A stretch of DNA of 64,000 bases from Avena insularis (Eukaryota; Streptophyta; Magnoliopsida; Poales; Poaceae): NCBI GenBank assembly GCA_023614405.1, contig CM042697.1, positions 302,460,954 to 302,524,953 on the forward strand, in the 5' to 3' direction. The notes beneath the pieces were generated by a model. The model was not told where the DNA came from. It was given only the letters and a program-made list of their open reading frames with translations, and searched no databases. How positions within the stretch are numbered: position 1 is the stretch's first letter; every line of letters begins with the position of its first letter. Positions 11,061 through 20,718 of this stretch are shown here, piece by piece. The translations under genes and the position numbers were made by a program.

Positions 11061-14000
11061 TGTAAGATCCCACCCTTATAAAGGTAAGGATCCCTGTGAT
11101 TGCAATGCTAGTCCCTGGATCAATTGCTAGCATCCACAGTTTAAGATGAAGTACACCGAAACAAAGGTCATTATTACAAACGTCATTCCAGAGATAATAT
11201 AGTGTTTTACAACTCCATAGCCATAGGCTAGTACAAGAGTTTAACTTAACAATATAAAATAGAAGTCTTCATCTTCATGTGCCACAGGCAAGCATGTTTA
11301 GTGTAGACTCATAATCCCTAATCTTCATCAGAGTAACCTGCAACATCACAAGTTACAGCCACAGTGGGTCAATACATTGGAATAGTATTGTCAAGTGATA
11401 CCTTAGTAGAATATTAACATCTAGTTACTACATGAATTTGGCTAAGTGTAGCTTAGGCTTGCTTTGCTCAAAACAGGTTTTACCTATTAGTTGAAAACAC
11501 TAAGTTTTTCTTTGACAAAACTTTCCCAAGGAACCACCAATAGAAATTGGTGATCCTTCACCCTTGTTCAACCACAAGTTTTAACTTAAAGAATTGGGAT
11601 GAGGAGATTCTTGATAGCTTCCGTGTCTTGATGCTCAAGTTGTCCAATACCAGGGACATGGCTAAGTACTTAGATTCTTCCATCTGCAGAGGTTGTGCAC
11701 TTTCCCCACAAGACTTGATTTTCACCAAGACAGGACCTTTCAGAAGCCTTCCCTTAGACCAAAATGGACGCGCTCCAAACCTATCATTCCCCTACCATCA
11801 ACTTTCCATTTGGCTAAGTTATTGCAACCTATATGATCCAGGCAGAGCCCATAATGCCATGTGGTTGCACTAGAAGCTTCTTAACATTTGGCATCTCGAA
11901 TCCCTTTGTTCCTAGGTGGCAATCCACAAGTGAGATACACAAGTTAAACCATAGAAATGGGCCTTGTGTAACCACTCAACCAAAACAACCAAGCAATTAC
12001 CATTCCACCCAGGTGTTTCCATTCACTTAGTTGTTTTATTAAGCAAAAAAAACATAAGTCAAAGACTTAACCATATTTTCCAGAGCATGATAATATTCGA
12101 CCCTTGGTTGCTATTAGCTAGGCTAATCATGGCAATAACAAGTATCTTAACGTAAAGGAAATTCTAACATTTCTACAACTACTAGGATTTCCCCAAGCAT
12201 AGCATATAGATACTTACTAAAATATTCATGCATAACCTATACAAAATATTTCTAATGCATAGGCAAAAATATTGGGACATAAGTATGAAGAACCACTTGC
12301 CTTGGTAGTTGGGGGAGTAGCAACAACAATCTTCACAACCACAATCACTATTAGCACCAAAATCTACACATAAAATAATAGCACTAAATTTACATATCAA
12401 AATATACAAGCAAAAATATATGAATGCATGCAAATGCCATGTGATGATTTTCTACACCAAACAAGACAAGTATACAGTACTGATTCACAAACAAGACAAA
12501 TACACACTAAATAAACTTCATTTAGTCTTTAAATCATTTTTCAAATAATTTCTATACTAAAAATAAGCATTTAAATTTCTCTGCAAAAATAACCAATTTT
12601 ACAGAAACAAAACATTAAACACATTGCATGGTTGGATAGAATTCTTTCTCCTGATTCCAATGATATAAATTTTGCAAAATTTGACCGTGTGGATCAAAAG
12701 TTATGAATTTTGCAAGTTTAAATCACTAATAGATCTAATTTAGATTTTAAAACAAATAATAGGCCACGGGCGGCTCCTTGATCGTGCCTAGGACCAAGAT
12801 CGATCATTGGTCGCGGATAATCAAAATTAAAACCAAGCAGCTCTGAGCGACGGTACCACTTCCGCTTTGGATCACGCTTTCGCGCTGTTCAGATCATCAA
12901 AAAAAAACCAGCGGCTCACGTCTGCTTTGCGCTTTCGTATCTTCGCCTGGCATCTAATCTAAACCACTGGATCTAGATCCAGTGGATCAAATCTCTCTGA
13001 CCTAAAACCGGCCGATTTGGTTCTTGTCAAGCAGCGGGCGGTGTTGCTGCTGACGATGTTACAGTGGTTCTAGGAAGCAAGGGAGGAAACCGAGGGGCTT
13101 ACCGAGCTCATGGAGTCGTCGCAGTGCTCAAGGTTGTCGAGGGAGGGACAGGGGCGCACGGACTCGACCGCTATTGCTCGTCGGAGAACCTACAGCCGTC
13201 GGTTACGGTCGCTCGTCTTCGTTGGCGAAGATACAGGTCGCGCCTAGCCGAAAGGATGGTGTCGTTAGATGCGCACAAGTCTGGCGAACACGTGAGCAAC
13301 AAAAAGAGAGAAGGGGCGGTCGGGGCTTACGGGGAGAACTCTCCGGAGTGGACGCGGTCATCGGTGGCGCTCTGGTATTGACGTTGGCGAGGCTCCGGAT
13401 GGTCCTAACATGCACCAGTGAGGTTAAACGATGCGCAAGGTTGCAGAGATCATACTGGCAAGACCAATAGGCAAGGGGCGGAGTGTGCTCACCAGAATTC
13501 TCCGCCGGAGTTCGTCAGTGCAGCGGTGCAGTGAGCTAAAATACGCGCAGCCTGGGGGTGACTGGGTGTGGGTGTTTGGGGGGAAAGGACCGCAGCGAGG
13601 TGGTGATTAAATAGCCATAGAAGGGGCGAAAATCTCGTGGTGAATCAATGCAATTGATCGAGGCAGTGAAGAGGAGGAAACGGCCGGCGACGACGTGTTC
13701 TTCGCGCCGGTTCTGGGAAGGACGATGATGACGTGGTGATGGGGCCACTGGTCAGTCTCTGGTGGGTTGGTTCGGCGCGGGTGAGAGAGAGAGAGAGGGG
13801 AGGGAAATGGCCCGGGTGGGTTGTTTTGGCTACTGGGCCGAAAGGGTGGCGCCGGCCCATTTCTTATTCTTTAACCTTTTTCCATTTCTATTTTGATTTT
13901 TAGGAACCAAATTCCAATGAATTTCAAATAAGTTTGAATTCAAACCATTTCTGGATTTTTGTAAAGTGAATTTAGTACACAATTAGCTACAGAATAATAT

Positions 14001-14341
14001 AGTACACTTGAAAAATATTTTGGCACATTGGAATTTAAAATAGACAATGTCTTTATCATTTACTTAGTAGGGACATAAAAAATGGTTTTAAATTTGTTCT
14101 TTGTTTTGAATTCTTTGTCCAAGCTTTTGAAAACATCAATCAACCATAGGATCAAATATCTTTGGTTTAAAACATAATAATCTCATATTAGAGAGTAACA
14201 TTGGGCCAATGCCTTGCTTACATAAAATAATAGGCATTCAAATGCTTCTATTTTAAAATTTCATATGAAAATGATCTTAAAATGATTATGAATGCATGAA
14301 TGATATGCAAGTTTTGAAGACATGATTTTAGGGATATTACA
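11061..14341 (-). repeat. Gypsy-B 3' LTR (3281 bp)
   Basis: Plus-strand ends TGTAAGATCCC ... GGGATATTACA. It aligns throughout with 20719-23920, with local length differences, chiefly near 12760-12960 where this copy is longer. It has an AT-rich body and a GC-rich core at about 13020-13860. The ORFs in it occur in both LTRs but carry no motif and are not called. Confidence 0.92.
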
Positions 14342-14348
14342 AATGTAA

Positions 14349-14355
14349 CCCCCTT
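14349..14355 (-). promoter_or_regulatory. Gypsy-B polypurine tract
   Basis: The minus-strand sequence AAGGGGG lies 7 nt before the 3' LTR start, preceded by the chromovirus-typical wording GAGGGCGAGATTCACC. This is the plus-strand primer site. Confidence 0.65.
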
Positions 14356-14371
14356 AAGGTGAATCTCGCCC

Positions 14372-17300
14372 TCAAGATTCGGATTGGCTAGCAAATAGGT
14401 GAGGGTGGTCTTTCCGAAGGTCATCTTCTCTTTCCCATGTTGCTTCTTCTTCGGAATGATGGTTCCACTGAACTTTGCAGAATTTGATAGTCTTTGTCCG
14501 AGTAACTCTTTCTACAGTCTCAAGAATCTTGATAGGTTTTTCCTCATAAGTGAGATCACTTTCCAATTGGACCTCCTCCAAAGGTATAGTATCCTTCAAA
14601 GAAGTCTCTTCCATATCTGGATGGCATTTCTTTAGCTGACTCACATGAAACACATTGTGAACGGCAGTCAATGATTCTAGCAACTCAATCTCATAAGCTA
14701 CTTCTCCTTTACGACTCAGAATCTTGAATGATCCAACATATCTTGGGACCAATTTTCCTTTGACTCAGAATCTCTTCACTCCACGAAGCGGTGATACTCT
14801 AAGATATGCTCTATCACCTACTTCATAGGTGACTTCTCTACGCTTAGGATTTGCGTAGCTCTTCTCTCGGGACTGTGCTATCTTCAATCTGTCCTTTACT
14901 AGCTTGACTCTCTCTTCAGCCTCTTTGATTAGTTCTGGTCCGAACAAATTTCTTTCTCCCACACCATTCCATAGCAATGGGGTAGTACACTTTCTCCCAT
15001 AGAGAAACTCGAACGGTGCCATCTCAATACTGGCTTGATAGCTGTTATTGTAAGAGAATTCTGCGTAAGGCAGACTTTCATCCCAACTAGCTCCATAGTA
15101 TAGGGCACATGCCCTCAACATATCTTCTAGAATCTGGTTGGTCCTTTCTGTCTGTCCATCAGTCTGGGGGTGAAAAGCAGTACTGAATTCCAATCTCGTT
15201 CCCAATGATTCATGTAGTTGCCTCCAAAAATGTGAAGTGAATTGGGTTCCCCTATCGGACACAATACTCTTGGGTACTCCATGCAGACATACAATCCTGT
15301 TCATATAGATTTTGGCCAACTTAGCACTTGTATAGGTTGTCTTCACGGGTATGAAATGAGCCACTTTAGTGAGGTTATCTACTACTACCCAAATAGAATC
15401 ATATCCAGACCTGGTCCTTGGCAATCCGGTGATGAAATCCATGCCAATCTTGTCCCACTTCCAGTCAGGAATAGGTAGTGGTTGTAGCAATCCTACTGGT
15501 TTCTGATGTTCCGCTTTCACTCTACTACATACATCACACAAAGCAATATGTTTGGCGATGTCCTTCTTGATATTGTTCCACCAAAATATTTCCTTCATAT
15601 CCATGTACATTTTGATGTTACCCTGATGAATGGAATATGGTGAGTTGTGTGCTTCTTGTAGAATCAGTTTCCGAAGCTCCGGGTCCTGCGGAACGCGGAT
15701 ACGTTTTCCATACCATAAAGTACCTTGTTCGTCTTCATGGAATACTTTGGCTTTTAGTTTGCCCATCTTTTCCTTAATCTCTTCGATTTCCTTGTCCGTC
15801 TTTTGGGTTTCCTTGATCTTGTCCAACAAGGTGGGTTGAACATCCAATGACATAAGATGTCCCTCGGGCACAATATCCAATCTGAGGTCTCTAAATTGGG
15901 CACACAGATCATCTAGCAACTCTCCCTTAGTAAGGCCATTCACAAATACTTTACGGCTTAGTGCATCCGCTACAACATTTGCTTTACCGGGGTGGTATTG
16001 CAAACTCAAGTCATAGTCCTTGATGAGTTCTAGCCATCTTCTTTGTCTCATGTTGATTTCTTTGTGAGTGAAGATATACTTCAAACTTTTGTGATCTGTG
16101 AACACTTCACAACGCTTTCCCAAGAGATAATGTCTCCATGTTTTGAGTGCATGGACAACAGAGGCTAACTCTAAATCATGAGTAGGATAATTTACCTCAT
16201 GATTTTTGAGTTGTCTCGAGGCATAAGCCACAACTTTCCCTTCTTGCATTAGAACTACACCTAATCCATGATGAGATGCATCACAATACACTTGGAAATA
16301 TTTCTCCAAATCTGGCAGACATAGGACTGGTGCTGTCACTAGTCTCTTTTTCAATTCTTGGAAGCTGAGTTCACATCCTTCAGTCCAAGAAAATTTCTTG
16401 TCTTTCTTTAGTAACTCCGTCATTGGCTTAGCTACCTTGGAGAAATTCTCAATGAATCTTCTGTAGTATCCTGCCAAGCCAAGGAAACTACGAATTTCCT
16501 TTACTGACTTAGGAGATTCCCATTACAAATGACACTTTTATGGATCAACTGCTACACCATCTCCTGACACAATGTGTCCAAGAAATCCAACTTCATTCAA
16601 CCAGAATTCACACTTTCTGAATTTGGCATACAGCTTATGCTCTCTAAGCTTCTCAAGTATCAAACGCAAATGTCTTTCATGCTCTTCTTTCCTCTTGGAG
16701 TAGATCAAAATGTCATCGATGAAAATGACAACAAACTTGTCAAGGAATTCCATGAACACCTTGTTCATCATATTCATGAAGTAAGCTGGTGCATTGGTCA
16801 AACCAAATGGCATCACGGTGTACTCATACAATCCATACCTAGTGGTGAAAGCTGTCTTAGGTATGTCTTGTTCCCTTACCTTAAGCTGAAAATAACCTGT
16901 CCAGAGATAAATCTTTGAGAACACACAGGCTCCTTCTAGCTGATCAAACAAGTCATTGATTCTGGGAAAAGGATATTTGTTCTTGATAGTCACCTCATTG
17001 AGTGAACGATAATCTATGCATAGCCTTTGACTTCTATCTTTCTTTTCTACAAACAAGACTGGTGCTCCCCAAGATGAAGAACTTGGTTGAATAAATCCTT
17101 TCTGCAACTGTTCTCCAAGTTGTTTCTTGAGTTCTTTCAACTCATCAAATGACATCTTGTAAGGTCTCTTTGCTATTGGTCCTGATCCTGGCAGCAAGTC
17201 AATCAGAAATTCCACATCTCTATCTGGTGGCATTCCCGGCAATTCTTCCGGAAACACATCCAGATATTCTCTCACAATTGGCACACTGTCTATGCTAACC

Positions 17301-17746
17301 CCCTTAAGAGAATTTAGCTTACTCCCTTTTGATTCAAAGTTAGACTTGAATCTTATCCGTTTCTTTTCCGGGGTTATGAGTGCGACAGTACGATTTGCAC
17401 AATCTAGTACTCCTTCATACTTGGTCATCCAGTCCATTCCCAAAATTACATCCAGTCGTTGGGAATCTAGGATTATCAGACTCACTGGAAACTTATGTTT
17501 CCCAAATTCTATCACTAGATCAGGACATCCAAGGCTTACTATCATATCTCCACCGGGAGAACTTACTTTTATTGGACACCCAATATTTTCAGTTGGAAAC
17601 CCATTTCTATCAACAAATGCTTTTGATATGAATGAATGTGATGCACCAGTATCAAAAAGAACAAGTGCTGGAATAGAATTAAGTTTGAACTTACCAGCCA
17701 CAACATCGGACTCCTCATAAATCTCTTCCACATTGATGTGGTTCAC
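14372..17746 (-). pseudogene. Gypsy-B pol: protease, RT, RNase H, integrase, chromodomain
   Basis: One reading frame from 17746 to 14372, broken by stops at 16538-16540, 16523-16525 and 14765-14767. Domains in order: retropepsin ([10 protein letters not shown]); RT ([41 protein letters not shown]); RNase H ([30 protein letters not shown]); integrase (catalytic [28 protein letters not shown]); and a C-terminal chromodomain (KILETVERVTRTKTIKFCKVQW, WEREDDLRK). In RT motif A the catalytic Asp codon is TAT (16917-16919), giving KIYLWTGY instead of KIDL-type. The enzyme would therefore be dead even without the stops. The frame is shared with gag upstream. Confidence 0.93.
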
Positions 17747-18825
17747 TTGTCCCTTCTGGAAAGGGTTGGGCTTGTTGGCTCCTTCAACTTTCTTTTCTGG
17801 GAACTCATTTGCATAATGCCCCAGCTTCTTACACTTGAAACATTCAACCTGACTGATATCTCCCTTTGCAGGCTGACTGCCACCTCCACTTCCACCTCCA
17901 CTGTGGTGACTCTTGTGTCCACCCTTGTGGTTCTTGTACTTGTCATTATCATGACTACGGTGATGCTTGTTGTCATGATGGCGGTTGTGGCTATGGTGGT
18001 TATTGTATTTTCCATGTTTGTGGGATCCAGAACTCCCACTATCATCATGATGGGAACGCTTGTATGACGATCCCGAGTTGTGCTTGTCAGAGTTGTGCTT
18101 CCTCTTTCTGCTTTCAACCTATTTCATCTTGTTCTCCAAGATGGTAGCCTTGTCATAAAGTGATTGGTAGGTTGGGACATAGGCAACAGATAGCTGCAGA
18201 TTCAGTTCATCGTTCAGTCCTTTGAGGAATTTCTCCCTCCTCTTGGCATCAGTATCAACTTCATCCGGTGCATAACGCACCAGATTGTTAAACTCCTCAA
18301 TATATTCAGCCACGCTGCGGTGGTGCTGCTTCAGGTTATGGCACTCCTTCTTCAAACTCATCACTTCGGATGAGATGTGAGCTTTACGGAAACCATCTTC
18401 AAAGATAGACCATGTCACATCCTCAATGGGAGTGGTGATCTGGAAGTTATCCCACCAAGTAACTGCTGGTCCTTCCAACAAATGTGCTGCAAACCTGACT
18501 TTCTCCTTGTTGGTGCGGCCGGCAGTTACCATATCCTTGTTCACCGAACGTAGCCAGTCATTGGCCACCATGGGATCAGTGGTTCCTGAGAACTTTGCAG
18601 GCCTCAATCTTAGGAATCTGGTGAGCATGTCAAAACCTGGTGGATTTTCTGATTGTTGTTGTTGTTGTTGTTATTGTTGTTGTTGTTGTTGTTGTTGTTG
18701 TTATTATGATTCTGCATGAAATTGGTCATCATCTGTATCAGTTGTGCCTGCTCTGTCATCAGCTGCTGCATCTCGGGGGTGACATTGTTGTTGTTTGGGT
18801 TGGGGTTGGCACGTCGAGGAGGCAT
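17747..18825 (-). pseudogene. Gypsy-B gag
   Basis: Starts at ATG 18825 (MPPRRANPNPNNNN), preceded directly by an acceptor-like CCACAG. A Gln/Asn-rich N-terminus ends in a trinucleotide tract (18653-18711), after which the frame shifts. The capsid part (18119-18628) has the standard gag core: FSGTTDPMVANDWLRSV, EGPAVTWWDNF, and FLKGLNDELNLQL. A TAG at 18119-18121 interrupts the frame. Beyond it the same frame gives a His/Asn/Lys/Ser-rich linker (about 17870-18118) and a zinc knuckle, [14 protein letters not shown], whose last ligand is Phe rather than Cys (17812-17853). The frame then runs into pol. It is disabled by a frameshift, a stop and loss of a zinc ligand. Confidence 0.88.
18653..18711 (+). 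repeat. (GTT)n microsatellite in Gypsy-B gag
   Basis: A plus-strand run of GTT triplets interrupted by ATT, coding for Asn (or Gln in the neighbouring frame) on the minus strand. The gag reading frame changes across this tract, so slippage or an adjacent indel probably caused the frameshift. Confidence 0.9.
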
Positions 18826-19051
18826 CTGTGGTTTTCATAAGGATAAGAATGAGATACCCATAGATGCTTAACATGCACAATACATCACATAGACAATCAC
18901 CAAAACAAGCATCAAAATAACATAAAGTTCAACGACATAAACAACAAGTTTGAAAAACAAACACACCATAGCAATCCATCCACATGTTGGATGGTCATTG
19001 CGACTCAATAATCATAAGCATGGTAAATGAAAGATAAATGAGTAGTCATCA
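18826..19051 (-). other. Gypsy-B spacer between coiled-coil ORF and gag
   Basis: 226 bp of AT-rich DNA without an ORF. The last 25 bases before the gag ATG are pyrimidine-rich and end CCACAG, resembling a 3' splice site. Confidence 0.5.
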
Positions 19052-19862
19052 CTACTCCTCTGCATCAACCTCCTCATCAACAAGTGTAAGACATGAATTC
19101 TCCATAGCGGTCTTGTATTCCTCAACATTGGTAGTCAAGGCCTCTATCTTGGCCTTAAGAGCCCTCTTCTGCGAATGAAGTATCTCAATCACACCCTGCT
19201 GATGCTCGAGCTCGAAGTCCTTGGCCTCTAGTTCTGCATTCATCTCTAGAATCCTCTTGTTCCTGTCTTGGACTCTTTTCTCTTGGGTTTTGAACTTCCT
19301 ATCCTGGCTCTCAAACTTGGCCTCCATTTCCTTAACTATCTCGTCTTGCTCCACGAAGAGCTTGTCCTTCTCACGAAGCTGCACCTGGAGCTCGTCATTG
19401 CTAAGCATGATGTTGGTCCTATCAGTATCTAGGTGCCTAATAAGAACCTCTAGGTCCTGAAGGTACAGATGAATCGGCTCTGCCATCTCTCTAGCAGCAT
19501 CCTCGAACTCAATGGCCTCACCCTCCTCGTCGCGTCTTCCGAAGGCATGAAAGTGAGTACCTCTAAGCTCCCTAGAGTGCCTCCCTAACAGACGCCCAAG
19601 TAAATCCTGCATGACTACCTCTAAGCCTCTCTCCTTGTGGTGATGCATTAGCTTGAAAGTGATAGCCTCTGTGGCTGGCTCAGTATGGCATCCTGGCTGA
19701 GTAAGTTTGAAGCCCCAAAGGTCCTTCCTATCAAACTTGGTGAGGGGAAGCATCATGATGCTAGGGGAGCGGAAGGTTGAGCACACTAGTGAGCTCAATA
19801 AGACGAGTGCCAAAACGAGTTCCCTTGAACTCTTCAGCCGTGCTGATAGTAACATTAGGCAT
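19052..19862 (-). pseudogene. Gypsy-B extra ORF 2: long coiled-coil protein of unknown function
   Basis: About 270 codons upstream of gag. The middle and C-terminal parts (about residues 130-250) are almost wholly charged heptad-like sequence (EKDKLFVEQDEIVKEMEAKF, MNAELEAKDFELEHQQGVIE), predicting a long coiled coil, and end in an acidic DEEVDAEE tail. The ATG at 19862 is preceded by AAAATAG and opens in a plausible frame (MPNVTISTAEEFKG). That frame stops near 19760, while the rest of the protein is in the frame that opens at 19855, so a frameshift is likely. No catalytic motif is seen. Extra ORFs before gag are known in some plant Gypsy elements (for example rice RIRE2), but I cannot assign this protein to a family. 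Confidence 0.6.
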
Positions 19863-20065
19863 CTATTTTATAAGACAGAGAAAAGTTAGAATCAATTTCA
19901 ATAGAGATAAATCACAAGACAAAGCATCACATGCATATCTTTGGCAATCAAACACACAAGTAATGGCATACATAAATCCATTACAAGCATCCAAGGTTCA
20001 ACATAACTTAGACAACAAATTTGGAAACAAAACGATAAGTGTGGTGGTCCAACTAACGAAGTACA
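19863..20065 (-). other. Gypsy-B spacer between the two extra ORFs
   Basis: 203 bp, noncoding. It begins after the ORF 1 stop and ends in a pyrimidine-rich stretch and TAG directly before the next ATG. Confidence 0.5.
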
Positions 20066-20572
20066 TTACAGTCCCATCTCACTTGCCAAGTTGGCTAACA
20101 GGGCATCCCTAGAGGCAATCTGTCGATCCTGATCACATGACTCCATTGCTAAGTCTATGATGTCTTCTCTTAAATGTTAGTTGGTAGCCTCTAACTCTTG
20201 GGTATGCTTATTTTCTTCCCTAAGGTTATTTTGGGTGTTAAGAATTCTGCACTTGAGTCTATCACCATGCTCCTTGATGGCCTTCCAAGTTACATCTCTT
20301 GCAGAGTCAAAGAATGTGGTGTGCATCACTGAGTTGTTGACCATGCAGAATCCCGATTCCTTGTGGTTGTCTTCCTTGTTTTTGTACAAGTGAAGTTTCA
20401 CCCACCAGTACTCCACTCCTTCATCCATCACAGGGAAACCTTTGTACATGGCCGCACCATGTATCCCCATGGCAACCATGAGATGCTTGAGGGCCTTGGG
20501 GAATTCTGTCTCACACTCCAAGGTCATGGTCATGAGTGGTCCCTTCCTCACGGCTTCGTTGATGGAGTTCAT
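20066..20572 (-). pseudogene. Gypsy-B extra ORF 1: unknown protein, one internal stop
   Basis: Starts at ATG 20572 (MNSINEAVRKGPLMTMTLEC), preceded by a long pyrimidine-rich tract ending ATTTGTAG. The frame has one internal TAA at 20177-20179 and then stays open to a TAA at 20066, 169 codons in all. The single stop inside an otherwise open frame suggests recent decay of a real coding sequence. Visible features: a WWVKLHLYKNKED segment, a Cys/Met-rich stretch, and a C-terminal helical part with charged residues. I recognise no domain. It lies between the primer-binding site and the coiled-coil ORF. Confidence 0.6.
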
Positions 20573-20704
20573 CTACAAATAGAGATGAGAAAGAAGATTA
20601 GAAAAGTTTACGAGAAGAAAAAGACAAGTGTGGAAATTGTTGAAAAAATTTCCTTAGTGGTTTCTAGTCCAATCCTAGGGTTATAATCCTACAGGCAACA
20701 CAGT

Positions 20705-20716
20705 GCTCTGATACCA
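20705..20716 (-). promoter_or_regulatory. Gypsy-B primer-binding site
   Basis: Minus-strand TGGTATCAGAGC, 2 nt after the 5' LTR end, pairing with initiator tRNA-Met. The following leader (ACTGTGTTGCCTGTAGGAT) is nearly the same as in Gypsy-D. Confidence 0.9.
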
Positions 20717-20718
20717 TC

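Noticed and set aside
11547..12433. Recurring ORFs in the Gypsy-B LTR (11547-11873, 11833-12030, 12182-12433), repeated at 21205-22091
   Set aside because: Their presence in both LTRs reflects LTR duplication, not gene conservation. There is no domain and the codons look random.
17743..18117. Minus-strand ORF rich in Thr/Met/Ile
   Set aside because: It is in the wrong frame; the gag frame here encodes the His-rich linker leading to the zinc knuckle.
17866..18147. Cys/His-rich plus-strand ORF of 93 aa
   Set aside because: It is the antisense of the His/Asn/Lys-rich linker of Gypsy-B gag. The Cys/His pattern comes from CAC/GTG codons on the other strand.
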